From contig LUGL01000082.1 of assembly GCA_002796835.1 (NCBI GenBank), positions 16,845-59,849 on the forward strand: a DNA stretch of 43,005 nucleotides, read 5' to 3'. The position numbers and the translations under genes were made by a program. Below are positions 25,146 to 34,796 of this stretch, one piece after another. The notes beneath the pieces are model-generated. The model did no database searches. It was not told the DNA's origin and worked only from the letters and a program-made list of their open reading frames with translations. The DNA is from Elainella saxicola E1. Lineage in GTDB: Bacteria; Cyanobacteriota; Cyanobacteriia; Elainellales; Elainellaceae. Each line of letters begins with the position of its first letter. The stretch's first letter is position 1.

Positions 25146-25355
25146 TTCATTGAAAACAGAGAGACGTTTATCGAAAACAGAGGGACGTTTATCGAAAACA
25201 CTGCCCCGTTCAAAGAAAACATGAGGGCGTTTATTGAAAACAGGGGGACATTCAAAGAAAACAGAGGGACGTTTATTGAAAACATTGCCCCGTTCAAAGA
25301 AAACGCGAGGACGTTTATTGAAAATGTTGTCATGTTTAAAGAAAACCTGCGATCG
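25146..25355. repeat. Ten 21-bp units, heptapeptide array open on both strands
   Basis: Ten 21-bp units encode on the plus strand Phe-(Ile or Lys)-Glu-Asn plus three variable residues (RET, RGT, TAP, MRA, RGT, RGT, IAP, ART, VVM, LRS). The frame is open from 25074 to 25385, but the only start is TTG 25131, with no ribosome binding site. On the minus strand the same bases encode Phe-Ser-(Ile or Leu)-Asn repeats in a 79-codon frame from an ATG at 25333. Neither reading has a recognisable domain outside the array. It may be a small repeat protein, a decayed one, or non-coding repeat DNA. Confidence 0.8.
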
Positions 25356-25463
25356 TTTGCCTTGTGTCTGCGAGTCGATCAGTAAATTTGCGGTTTAATG
25401 AGAGTCGAGCGCCTCACCGTTCCTTGATAGTACTGGAGGTTAGCGTATCAGCAAATTCATCCC

Positions 25464-26816
25464 CTACCAGCCAATTTTTGCAAGCTCATTAAAAATGTGT
25501 TGGCACTCAAAAACTTCTCTTTGCTTACAGAGATCTACAGCGAGCTGTAGATCTCTACGGGCATCCTGTTCAGAACCATATTGTAGGTAGAGCAATCCTC
25601 GATTGAAATATGTCATAGGATATTCTGAATCTATTTCGATTGCCTGATTGTAATCTAGTAGGGCCTGTCGCGGATTATTTTGGTTGAAATACAATAAACC
25701 ACGATTGTTATAAATTACAGCGTACTCTTTATTTCTGTTTCCACAAACGGAGTTTTGAGCAAGTTGAATTCCCCTATTATAATCTGCTAGGGCTTCTCGA
25801 AAATAGCTCTGCTTGTAATAAACAAACCCTCGATTACCGTATGCTGAGGCGGAGTTTTGGTCTAGCTCAATTGCTCTATTTAGATCTACGAGAGCTTCTT
25901 GATATCTATCTTCAATTATGTAATTCAACTCCCGATTATTATATGGATTGGAAAAGTTAGGATCAAGCTCTATTGCTGTATTAAATTCTTCCAACGCTGT
26001 CTGAAAATCGCCCTGTTTTTGATAAATAAAACCTCGATCATTATACGCCCCAGCAATTTGTGAATCTAGTTTAATTGCCAAATTCAGATCTTCTAATGCT
26101 TCTCGATACTTATATTGACTGGCATAAATGTATGCCCTTGCTACATATGCATCTGCAAAGTCTGGATTAATCTCGATCGCCTTGCTATAATTTGCGAGTG
26201 CTTCTTCATCATTGCATTGATTAAAAGCATTCTCAGCCTGCTTAAAATATTTGATTGCGGAGTCGTTTGACTTTGAAGATGGTGCAGGTGACCTACTAGC
26301 ACGGGGGGAAGCAGGAGTAGAGGGAGAATCATCTATGACAGAACCTGATGAGGAAACAAGTATATGACGAGCATCTGCATATAAAGATTCTAATCCTGTA
26401 GCTGTTTCACTCAAGGTGCTACGAACTGAATCGACAGTTTTTCCCTTGCTACTTCCCAGCATCCAACCACCGTTCTGTTTCAGTGCTTTGAACACGAAGT
26501 TTGGCTTGTTTGCAGCATTAGACTCATTCAATACTAAGAGAACCATAATAAATGAAAGATTGATGATGAAAACACGCCAACTAATGCGACGAATCATAGA
26601 AGGCAGCCGATATCGCCATCCTACTCGACGACCTAGCTTCCGTTCGGCATGAATTGCCCACCAGATAGGCAAAATGGGAAGTAGCAAAACACCAGAGAGG
26701 ATAACCAATCCAATCGGCATCTTTAAAAAAGCCATGCTTGATGACACCAACCATGCGCCAAGTAAGGATGTAACGATAGCAAGAACGGGCAGAATCCATC
26801 TGCGTATCGATCGCAT
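25464..26816 (-). CDS. TPR-repeat membrane protein
   Basis: A 450-aa protein. The first 115 residues hold about three hydrophobic segments (near 7-27, 33-54, 82-97) and basic loops, so it is anchored in a membrane. A Ser/Pro/Ala-rich linker follows at about 155-185. The C-terminal two thirds are about seven tetratricopeptide repeats with the consensus A-x-Y-x-x-R-G-x-x-Y-x-x-x-x-x-x-x-A-L-x-D, for example AIELDPNFSNPYNNR and AIEIDSEYPMTYFNR. TPR superhelices bind partner proteins. A GGAGG site lies just before the start. It is AT-rich relative to the flavoprotein and methyltransferase genes next to it. Its partner is not shown by context. Confidence 0.85.
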   Translation of the reverse strand: MRSIRRWILPVLAIVTSLLGAWLVSSSMAFLKMPIGLVILSGVLLLPILPIWWAIHAERKLGRRVGWRYRLPSMIRRISWRVFIINLSFIMVLLVLNESNAANKPNFVFKALKQNGGWMLGSSKGKTVDSVRSTLSETATGLESLYADARHILVSSSGSVIDDSPSTPASPRASRSPAPSSKSNDSAIKYFKQAENAFNQCNDEEALANYSKAIEINPDFADAYVARAYIYASQYKYREALEDLNLAIKLDSQIAGAYNDRGFIYQKQGDFQTALEEFNTAIELDPNFSNPYNNRELNYIIEDRYQEALVDLNRAIELDQNSASAYGNRGFVYYKQSYFREALADYNRGIQLAQNSVCGNRNKEYAVIYNNRGLLYFNQNNPRQALLDYNQAIEIDSEYPMTYFNRGLLYLQYGSEQDARRDLQLAVDLCKQREVFECQHIFNELAKIGW

Positions 26817-27041
26817 ACAACCTCCACTGAAGTAGTTAAGTGTAATTTGGGTACGGAGTTCTATAGCCTTAAAGCTTGCTTACATATGCATCTCTTCCCT
26901 CCTTTCTGTTCAGGCTAAAGCTAGCCATTGAAATGCCCCTCCTGTGACCTGTCACAAAACATTGACAAGCCTTGAATCACGCAGAGTCTTGCCCGTCATG
27001 CCACAATATCACTTTGCTCAAGGACACTACAATCGAATTCC

Positions 27042-28652
27042 CTACTCAGCCGATCGCACCATAGCCAGCGCGACAGCCTCCGCGACTTTAATCCCATCAA
27101 TTCCTGCCGATAGAATGCCACCCGCATAGCCAGCCCCTTCCCCAGCCGGATACAGCCCCTTAGTATTGATACTCTGATATTCCTCATTGCGTTTAATTCG
27201 AATTGGGGAAGAAGTGCGCGTTTCCACACCCGTTAATACCGCATCGGCCATGGCAAACCCTTTAATTTGTTTATCGAAAGCAGGCAGCGCTTCCCGAATC
27301 GCTTCGATCGCATAATCTGGCAAGCTGGTGCTTAAATCGCATAGATGCACGCCCGGAGCATAGGAAGGGATGACGCTGCCGAAGGACTGGGAAGGACGGC
27401 CCGCTAGAAAATCGCCCACGAGCTGACAGGGAGCATCGTAGGTACTGCCGCCCAGTTCAAAGGCTCTTGCTTCTAAGCAGCGCTGAAGGGCCACACCCGC
27501 TAAAGGATCTCCTGGATAATCATCTGGGGTAATGCCGACGACAATGCCACTGTTGGCGTTGCGTTCATTGCGGGAATATTGGCTCATGCCGTTTGTGACA
27601 ACCCGCCCCAGTTCCGACGTTGCTGCTACGACTAAACCGCCGGGACACATACAGAAACTATAGACCGATCGGCCATTTTTGCAGTGATGCACCAGTTTAT
27701 AATCTGCCGCCCCCAACAGCTTGTGACCTGCCTGCTCGCCATAGCGGCAACGATCGATCATCGTCTGCGGATGTTCAATTCGGAATCCGATCGAAAAGGG
27801 TTTGGGTTCAATATAGACACCGCGATCGAATAGCATTTGGAATGTGTCACGAGCGCTATGGCCCACGGCAAGCACCACATGTTGACTGGCAATAAATTCA
27901 CCGTTCGTTAAAGTAACACCCTGCACCTGTCCCTGCTCGATCTGAATATCCTCGACACGGCTTTGAAAACGAATTTCGCCACCCATGGCCTCAATCCTGG
28001 CCCGCAAACTCTGGACAATGCCCACCAGCTTAAAGGTGCCGATATGAGGCCGATTGACGTAAAGAATTTCTGGAGAAGCGCCCGAATTCACCAGTTCGTT
28101 CAACACCTTGCGTCCGTAATGGTTCGTATCGCGCACCTGACTATAGAGTTTGCCATCTGAAAACGTGCCCGCACCACCTTCGCCAAATTGCACATTCGAT
28201 TCTGGATTCAACCCTTCTCTCTTCTTCCAGAAAGCAAAGGTATCCGCAGTCCGTTCCCGCACAGTTTTGCCCCGCTCTAGGATCAAGGGACGAAATCCCA
28301 TTTGGGCCAGCAACAGCCCTGCAAACATGCCACAAGGCCCGGTGCCGATCACGATCGGACGACTGGTGAAATGACTGGGTGCTTGCGTCACCAGGTGATA
28401 GCTCATATCTGGCGTGGGCACCACATGCGGATCTTTTTTGAAGCGGTGCAGCAATGCCTGTTCCTGTGGCGTTTCCAGATCGACAATGTACACCAGCGCA
28501 ATCTCCCCTTTCTTGCGAGCATCGGGACTGCGCTTGAAAATGTTATAGCTGATCAGCTCCTCTGGCGCAATTTGCAGCTTTTTGAGGATGGCAGTTTCGA
28601 TCGCCTCTGGGGGATGATCGAGCGGCAGCTTGATTTCGGTTAATCGCAACAT
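27042..28652 (-). CDS. FAD-dependent dehydrogenase, COG2509 type
   Basis: A 536-aa flavoprotein. An N-terminal region of about 95 residues (LRLTEIKLPLDHPPEAIETA, FKRSPDARKKGEIALVYIVD) precedes a Rossmann FAD site, IVIGTGPCGMFAGLLLAQMG followed by an acidic LILERG strand end. Further family marks are NVQFGEGGAGTFSDGKLYSQ, the second dinucleotide-related segment VVLAVGHSARDTF, and the C-terminal GLYPAGEGAGYAGGILSAGI that closes over FAD. This matches the uncharacterised COG2509 dehydrogenases, widespread in bacteria and plastids, with no firmly established substrate. Its length is normal. It is followed 52 bases on by no same-strand gene; the methyltransferase gene lies upstream on the same strand, so a two-gene unit is possible. 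Confidence 0.9.
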   Translation of the reverse strand: MLRLTEIKLPLDHPPEAIETAILKKLQIAPEELISYNIFKRSPDARKKGEIALVYIVDLETPQEQALLHRFKKDPHVVPTPDMSYHLVTQAPSHFTSRPIVIGTGPCGMFAGLLLAQMGFRPLILERGKTVRERTADTFAFWKKREGLNPESNVQFGEGGAGTFSDGKLYSQVRDTNHYGRKVLNELVNSGASPEILYVNRPHIGTFKLVGIVQSLRARIEAMGGEIRFQSRVEDIQIEQGQVQGVTLTNGEFIASQHVVLAVGHSARDTFQMLFDRGVYIEPKPFSIGFRIEHPQTMIDRCRYGEQAGHKLLGAADYKLVHHCKNGRSVYSFCMCPGGLVVAATSELGRVVTNGMSQYSRNERNANSGIVVGITPDDYPGDPLAGVALQRCLEARAFELGGSTYDAPCQLVGDFLAGRPSQSFGSVIPSYAPGVHLCDLSTSLPDYAIEAIREALPAFDKQIKGFAMADAVLTGVETRTSSPIRIKRNEEYQSINTKGLYPAGEGAGYAGGILSAGIDGIKVAEAVALAMVRSAE

Positions 28653-28704
28653 AGTGAACCCTAAAAAACCGGATCTGCTTCAATTTTGCCGCCGATCGCT
28701 GAAT

Positions 28705-29829
28705 TCAGTACAGCTCATACTTCATCAACTGACAGGGCAACGTTCCATTGTAAACCGGAAACCGCTTATAGGACTTGAGGCCGATTGTTTGGGACAGTTC
28801 CTTATTGCCGCTCAGCACAAATGCTGTCCAGCCTTTGAATCGTTGTTTCAGCACATCGCCCAATCGCTTGTAAAACGCCCCCAAGTCGCTATCTCGGCCT
28901 AAGCGCTGCCCATAGGGCGGATTGCAGAACAGCACACCGCTATCGGTAGGAGCCGCCACATCCTCTAACTCGATCGCCGCAAAATAGATATGATTCGACA
29001 CGCCGCATTGGGTGGCATTGCTGATTGCCTGCTCAATCACTGCCGGATCGCGATCGCTGCCCCAAATCGGTGCAGGGAGACTTTCCTTTTGGCTGGTTTC
29101 TGCCGTCTGAATCAATTCTTCTAGCAAAGGCAGATCGGCATCGAGCCAGGTTTCAAAGCCAAACCGTTCGCGAAACAGGCCGGGTGCAATATTCAATGCT
29201 CTCAAACTGGCTTCTAGCGGCAAAGTGCCAGAGCCACAGAGCGGATCATAAAACATTTGCTCTGGCTGCCATCCGGAGAGCTGAATCAGGGCTGCTGCCA
29301 GCGATTCCTTCAGAGGTGCTGCCCCTACCGCAGGCCGATAGCCCCGCCGATGCAAACTCTTGCCGGAACTGTCCAGACTGACCGTGCAAACCTCTCGTTC
29401 TAAATGAATGCTGACCTGGACATCCGGAGATTGCAGCTCGACATCTGAACGCTCGCCCCACCGATCCTGCTGCTGATCGACGATCGCATTTTTCACCTGA
29501 AGCGCCGTGAAATGGGTATGATTCAACCGCTCGCTTTTGCCCGTCGCATTTACTGCTAAGGTTAGATCGGGTGTGAGATACTCTGCCCAATCGATCGTCT
29601 GAATCCCCTGATAAAGATCTTCAGCATCGCCGCAGGGAAACTCATGCAGCTTCATCAAAATCCGGAAGGGTAATCTGGCCCAGAGATTGACGCGATATAG
29701 CAGGGTGCGATCGCCCGCAAATGCTACCCCACAGAATCCAGGTTCGATCGCACTGGCCCCCAATTGCTCTAATTCTTGGGCAGCTAGGGATTCTAACCCA
29801 CGCGCGACGGTTGCAAAATATTGATTCAT
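28705..29829 (-). CDS. THUMP-domain RNA guanine methyltransferase
   Basis: A 374-aa protein of the RlmL/YpsC (COG0116) type. Residues 1-160 contain the ferredoxin-like and THUMP RNA-binding regions (MNQYFATVARGLESLAAQEL, RVNLWARLPFRILM). The methyltransferase half has YDPLCGSGTLPLEAS as the SAM-binding loop, the acidic strand WGSDRDPAVIEQA and the catalytic NPPYGQRLG motif used for methylation of an exocyclic nitrogen. By family it would make N2-methylguanosine in 23S rRNA, at the site modified by the N-terminal half of Escherichia coli RlmL; I infer this from family and have not matched the position. There is no strong ribosome binding site. Confidence 0.9.
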   Translation of the reverse strand: MNQYFATVARGLESLAAQELEQLGASAIEPGFCGVAFAGDRTLLYRVNLWARLPFRILMKLHEFPCGDAEDLYQGIQTIDWAEYLTPDLTLAVNATGKSERLNHTHFTALQVKNAIVDQQQDRWGERSDVELQSPDVQVSIHLEREVCTVSLDSSGKSLHRRGYRPAVGAAPLKESLAAALIQLSGWQPEQMFYDPLCGSGTLPLEASLRALNIAPGLFRERFGFETWLDADLPLLEELIQTAETSQKESLPAPIWGSDRDPAVIEQAISNATQCGVSNHIYFAAIELEDVAAPTDSGVLFCNPPYGQRLGRDSDLGAFYKRLGDVLKQRFKGWTAFVLSGNKELSQTIGLKSYKRFPVYNGTLPCQLMKYELY

Positions 29830-29929
29830 GGGTGAGGCTCATGCTGGCAAGAAACGGTTGACTCACCATTATATCGAGATTGAGAAGCTAAAGTAAATTG
29901 GCATTCAGTGATGGAGGCCTAATCCTTTG

Positions 29930-30664
29930 CTAGAATTGGTTTCTAGCTTCTCCCATGATTATAGTTCTTTCGAGATCTACAGGGATGCTGGGTAATACTA
30001 GATTGTGTTCTTGTATGCTCTGATAGCAATTTAATGTTAGAGTTCCTCCTAAAGTGCTTTCGCCGAATACTGCAAAATTTTCACTTGTGACAAATAACTG
30101 ATGAGATTCAGGCAGAACAACCCTTTTCTTCAGATCATCCATCATCCTGGCTTTCAAAATCTCATCTGGAAAATTTATAAACAAATGCTGTAGAACTTTG
30201 ACTCGGAGAAATTGATGTATCCAGATCTGCGAGTAGTCTTTGCGACGTAAATAAATGTTGCTCCAAGTATCAATCAGTTGTTCCTGCCTTAGAGCTTTGC
30301 CGTTTAGAGTCTTTCGGCATCTGCAAAAAAGGACGCCGCTGCACTGGTTTGAAGAAACCTTGGCAACCCAATCGATAACTTGTTCGATTTTAGATAAGTC
30401 AAGAAATATAGGGTACTTGTCATCGATACACCAATAAATCCATTCATCGTCGTCCAAGCCAGACAGTAGAGTTAATACCGTTCCTTTAATATCAGGTGGG
30501 CATTCAACATACTCCCGATTCTGATTATCAGTATTATTTAAGTTTTGATAGGGTATTCGGAATATGAAAGGATGTTGAGGCCATACTTCTTCGTACTTGA
30601 AAATCATATGATCAACTAACGGCCTGTGCTTGTCAAACGACAGTACGATCGCTCTAATCTTCAT
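29930..30664 (-). CDS. Putative glycosyltransferase-like protein
   Basis: A 244-aa protein beginning MKIRAIVLSFDKHRPLVDHM, with an alpha/beta pattern and an acidic motif in DDDEWIYWCIDDKYPIFLDL at about residue 75-95. This placing of an aspartate pair after a hydrophobic strand resembles the DxD site of GT-A glycosyltransferases, and a segment near the C-terminus (VFGESTLGGTLTLN) would fit the acceptor half. I do not recognise a named family, so the call is tentative. The gene is markedly AT-rich against the methyltransferase beside it, with no ribosome binding site visible, which suggests transfer. No other glycan genes adjoin it. Confidence 0.5.
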   Translation of the reverse strand: MKIRAIVLSFDKHRPLVDHMIFKYEEVWPQHPFIFRIPYQNLNNTDNQNREYVECPPDIKGTVLTLLSGLDDDEWIYWCIDDKYPIFLDLSKIEQVIDWVAKVSSNQCSGVLFCRCRKTLNGKALRQEQLIDTWSNIYLRRKDYSQIWIHQFLRVKVLQHLFINFPDEILKARMMDDLKKRVVLPESHQLFVTSENFAVFGESTLGGTLTLNCYQSIQEHNLVLPSIPVDLERTIIMGEARNQF

Positions 30665-30781
30665 TGATAATTTCAGATTGGTATAGTATCAATATAAACT
30701 AGGTATGGTCCATTACTTTTCAGACTGTAATCCTCTGTGTTTCAGTTTAAGGTGAGTTTCACGAATGAGTCCCACTGTCGA

Positions 30782-32377
30782 CTAAACAACAAACTTGATA
30801 GCATTGTTCAGGCTTTGTATATCTGTAAAGTTCTCTAGAATTGCTAAGGGGGTGGCAGACAAGCTTCCTTGAGTACCATCTCTGTCCAATAAAAGCACTG
30901 TATTTTCCTGCTGGATCGATGCAATCAAAGTCCCGTCTGAGAATGGATTAATTCCTGTATAACCGATCTGCTTCAGCAAGAGACTAATATCGATCGTATC
31001 GTTCCCCTGGGCAAAGTCAGCGATCGTATCTACCCCATCATTTTCTGTTTGAAAAACAAAGGTGTCATCCCCTAGACCGCCGATCAGCCGATCATTTCCT
31101 GCTAGTCCGGTCAGCACATCCGCACCGGCATTTCCAATCAATCTATTTGCTCCCTTGTTGCCAGTCAGGGTGTCATTCCCTAATCCACCAATCGCATTTT
31201 CAATCGTCACTCCAAACGCGATCGTGAGATTATCCTTGATTGGCTGACCGCGAAACCGCCCTATTGAGCTAAATTGTCCTGATTCGAGCTTAATCACAAC
31301 ATCTTGCGGCTGGTTGTTAACATTTACGGTGTCAGTACCACTTACATCATAGATGGTTTCAATAAACGGTTCACCCGATTTCCACCGGTAGACAGTATCT
31401 CCTTTGCCAGTTTTAGGGTTCTTGCCATAGAGCTGCTGAATGGCCGCGATGTCATAAAGCATAGGAGTATGGGGCTGGTACTTCTGTGGCAAGCCAGGAA
31501 AACTCTTATAGGCCATCACCGTATATTGAACCGTGCTCTGAGATTTTGGTAACGTCAAGACCTCATCAAAAGGATGGCTTAGCCCCAAGGCATGGCCAAT
31601 TTCATGCAGGATGGTCGAAAACCCATTGGATCCCGGTACAGGATTGCGATTGGATGATTGCTTATGGTTGAGCCACATATCTCCACCGATCAATCTCCCA
31701 TCGGTTGGATAATAGGCCCAGCCTAAGTCGCCTTTACTGATAGCAGCACCAAAGCGAAGTTGGACTGAGTTGCGATCGGGAACAGCCTTAAACGTGATGC
31801 CTGAAACTTCTTCCCATTTTTGGAGGACCAATTCAACGGCTTGTCTTTGAGCCTGGGTCATTGGCTTAAAGTCCCCAGTGCTGTTATCATCCCATCGCCC
31901 CTTCCGATTCGGTTTATAATAAGAAGGTAATTTTTCCATAAAGCTATAGGTCAAAGTAACAGGCTGCCCTAAAGGACGCTTCCGCCAGCGGTACTGCTCT
32001 TTCTGTAATAATGCCTCTGCTTGATAGGGCGGAACAGGATTAAGAATGCCATCACTCGTTGTTAATGTATAGGTGCCAAACTCTTTTGGATTCTGACTGG
32101 TGACACTGAGAATATAATCTTTTCCTGGTTCTACGGTAAACGTAGCCTGCGTTCCAAGTACCTGACGCACATCGTTGCCGGATCGTAATTCCAGGCGGGG
32201 AGCAAACTGTTGTGATTCTAGTGCGATCGTTACTTGTTGCCCAACCGTTAAACCCGTCAAGGCAATATCGTCATAGTACCTCTCTTCATCGGGTGGCTCA
32301 AAAGTAAAATAGCCATCTTCTTGGGGATAGAGCAAATCATCAAACTGTAGAACACCCTGGAATTGATTTGTACTCAT
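30782..32377 (-). CDS. M10 serralysin-like metalloprotease, RTX
   Basis: A 531-aa secreted protease. Residues about 5-120 form a beta-sandwich like the bacterial pre-peptidase C-terminal (PPC) domain, here at the N-terminus. The zinc site is HEIGHALGLSHP with His258, Glu259, His262 and His268, and the Met-turn is YTVMAYKSF. The following segment (DIAAIQQLYGKN) is typical of M10 serralysins. From about 425 to 480 are RTX calcium repeats (GGLGNDTLTGNKGANRLIG, GNAGADVLTG, GLGDDTFVF). There is no Sec signal peptide, which fits type I secretion. I chose ATG 32377 because AAGGAG stands just upstream; the frame to 32611 lacks one. Lack of the inhibitory propeptide seen in matrixins is normal for serralysins. 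Confidence 0.92.
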   Translation of the reverse strand: MSTNQFQGVLQFDDLLYPQEDGYFTFEPPDEERYYDDIALTGLTVGQQVTIALESQQFAPRLELRSGNDVRQVLGTQATFTVEPGKDYILSVTSQNPKEFGTYTLTTSDGILNPVPPYQAEALLQKEQYRWRKRPLGQPVTLTYSFMEKLPSYYKPNRKGRWDDNSTGDFKPMTQAQRQAVELVLQKWEEVSGITFKAVPDRNSVQLRFGAAISKGDLGWAYYPTDGRLIGGDMWLNHKQSSNRNPVPGSNGFSTILHEIGHALGLSHPFDEVLTLPKSQSTVQYTVMAYKSFPGLPQKYQPHTPMLYDIAAIQQLYGKNPKTGKGDTVYRWKSGEPFIETIYDVSGTDTVNVNNQPQDVVIKLESGQFSSIGRFRGQPIKDNLTIAFGVTIENAIGGLGNDTLTGNKGANRLIGNAGADVLTGLAGNDRLIGGLGDDTFVFQTENDGVDTIADFAQGNDTIDISLLLKQIGYTGINPFSDGTLIASIQQENTVLLLDRDGTQGSLSATPLAILENFTDIQSLNNAIKFVV

Positions 32378-32998
32378 AAAGCTCCTTTTAGTCTCTAAAT
32401 AATTTAGATGACTTTTCGAGCGAATCGTTAAATTTCCCGGTAATTTTAAACTTCTTTGGTTGACGATTTTGATTGACAATCCGCTTTGATTGACAATCGG
32501 CTGAGAACCATACACCAGCCAACGCCTTCCGAACAGGCTACCACCCAAGCAGCAACGGAATGACGACTGCTCATGCTTTGTATAGAGATTTCTATTGTTT
32601 AACTTCAGCAATAAGGCAGAACGATCGGCTAAGAGATTTCAACCTTCAGTAAGGCGTTGAACTTCAGCCAAGCTGCAATATTAAATTCAGAGTGAATGAA
32701 TTGGACATGCTTAGTTCTGGTTGATGTATCTGATGAGTCGATCGTTTGAGTCAATCATTGGTTGATTAATCATGAATTGCTAGCTCAGTCTGGCATGACC
32801 GATCGTAATGAAACCTGATCGAACAGGATTCAGTGAGATGTTTTATACGAAACGTTTTATTCGGAATGGTCTAAACCGAGCTACTTGTCAAGCAGGTTTA
32901 ACTTTTGTTAATATGTCGACATAAAGCGAAACAGAGCTGACTGATCGAAACGTACGAGGTTCCCAAAGCACTGGAAATTAGCAAGGAGAGTCGCCCCC
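32378..32998. promoter_or_regulatory. Divergent region upstream of nblA
   Basis: This 621-base spacer separates the protease gene from nblA and should contain both promoters. The last 100 bases before nblA hold a dyad TTAAC-TTTT-GTTAA (32898-32911) immediately followed by the perfect 12-bp palindrome TATGTCGACATA (32912-32923). I see no gene. Promoter boxes cannot be fixed with confidence. Confidence 0.45.
32912..32923. promoter_or_regulatory. 12-bp palindrome upstream of nblA
   Basis: TATGTCGACATA is a perfect palindrome ending 75 bases before the nblA start, and it abuts the TTAAC-TTTT-GTTAA dyad. nblA genes in other cyanobacteria are induced by nutrient loss through dimeric regulators such as NtcA and NblR; this site does not match the NtcA consensus GTA-N8-TAC, so another regulator would be needed. 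Confidence 0.4.
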
Positions 32999-33166
32999 AT
33001 GGATATTCCAATCGAACTTAGCTTAGAACAGCAGTTCAACTTGAAGCTGTATGAAGAGCAGGTGAAAGGACTGAATCAAGAGGAATCTCAGCAGTTTTTA
33101 CTGGAAGTGCTGCGCCAGCTGATGGTGAAGGACAATGTGATTAGACATCTGCTGAAAAGCGCTTGA
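32999..33166 (+). CDS. nblA: NblA phycobilisome degradation protein
   Basis: A 55-aa protein starting MDIPIELSLEQQFNLKLYEE, then QVKGLNQEESQQFLLEVLRQ and LMVKDNVIRHLLKSA. The IELSLEQQF-(N)L opening, the Gln/Glu helix and the (R)QLMV-(K)-N-(I)-LLK end are the NblA signature. NblA dimers bind phycobiliproteins and recruit the HSP100/Clp protease, driving antenna breakdown in nitrogen or sulfur starvation. An AAGGAG site lies at 32983-32988, ten bases before ATG. The gene sits 342 bases before cpeB on the same strand with a hairpin and T-run in between, so it is probably its own unit. I recall an nblA upstream of cpeBA in Tolypothrix 7601, so the pairing may be an old one. Confidence 0.93.
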   Translation: MDIPIELSLEQQFNLKLYEEQVKGLNQEESQQFLLEVLRQLMVKDNVIRHLLKSA

Positions 33167-33335
33167 GCTACCTGCTGACGTTGAGCAATAGCGCGATCGG
33201 ACCTGAAATATTAGGAACGGAAATTAAATCAAGCGGGATTGCTTGTGGGGTGGGCCCCTTGTCTGCCCGGATAGTCCAAGCAACCAATGCCACATGATTT
33301 AGTCCACGATCCCTAGCCATGCCATTTTTGGTTTC

Positions 33336-33373
33336 TTTCCCCAGTTGGAGCAATCTGATTGGGGAAAATTTTT
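33336..33373 (+). terminator. Hairpin with T-run between nblA and cpeB
   Basis: TTTCCCCA (33336-33343) and TGGGGAAA (33360-33367) form a perfect 8-bp stem that can extend inward by G-T pairs. A run of five T follows (33369-33373). It looks like a Rho-independent terminator closing the nblA transcript 170 bases past its stop, or a leader attenuator of cpeBA if that promoter lies upstream. Confidence 0.55.
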
Positions 33374-33448
33374 GGAATGTTAAGGATTATTGCTTTGTTC
33401 CTCATAACTGAGACTGAGCCGCTCCCCATCTTCTATGTTCTGTATTGT

Positions 33449-33465
33449 CTTGTTCGATCAACAAG
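33449..33465. promoter_or_regulatory. CTTGTT-N5-AACAAG dyad before cpeB
   Basis: A perfect six-base inverted repeat with a five-base spacer (CGATC), ending 43 bases before the cpeB start and followed by an A-run. It could be a binding site for a regulator of phycoerythrin expression or a leader hairpin. It differs from the TTGTTA direct repeats known from the Fremyella cpeBA promoter. Confidence 0.4.
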
Positions 33466-33490
33466 CAAAAAAGTTTTTACAGATTACTGA

Positions 33491-34063
<573 letters not shown>

Positions 34064-34128
34064 TCGATCGCTATCAGCTCAGAAAAAATTAAACAACAAT
34101 CAACACTCTAACTATTTGGGAGATTTAA

Positions 34129-34626
<498 letters not shown>

Positions 34627-34647
34627 TCAATGTTGATATGGGGGATA

Positions 34648-34667
34648 TAGGGTAAATTCCTACCCTA
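34648..34667 (+). terminator. Hairpin between cpeA and cpeY
   Basis: TAGGGTA (34648-34654) and TACCCTA (34661-34667) form a perfect seven-base stem with the loop AATTCC, 21 bases after the cpeA stop. No T-run follows. Its position suggests a processing or partial termination point that keeps the abundant cpeBA message well above the downstream lyase genes. Confidence 0.45.
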
Positions 34668-34796
34668 ATAGCCTGGAGGTTCTTGGCTGTTTGCTTTGCC
34701 AATCAAGGTTGAGCAATCGCGAAGAATCTCTGGGTTTATTCTGTTGGATATTCTTGTTGGCTTAAAGCATCATCGATCGACTGCTCAATCACAGTT

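Noticed and set aside
25146-25355. CRISPR array
   Set aside because: Units are contiguous at 21 bp with no unique spacers, and no cas gene is present.
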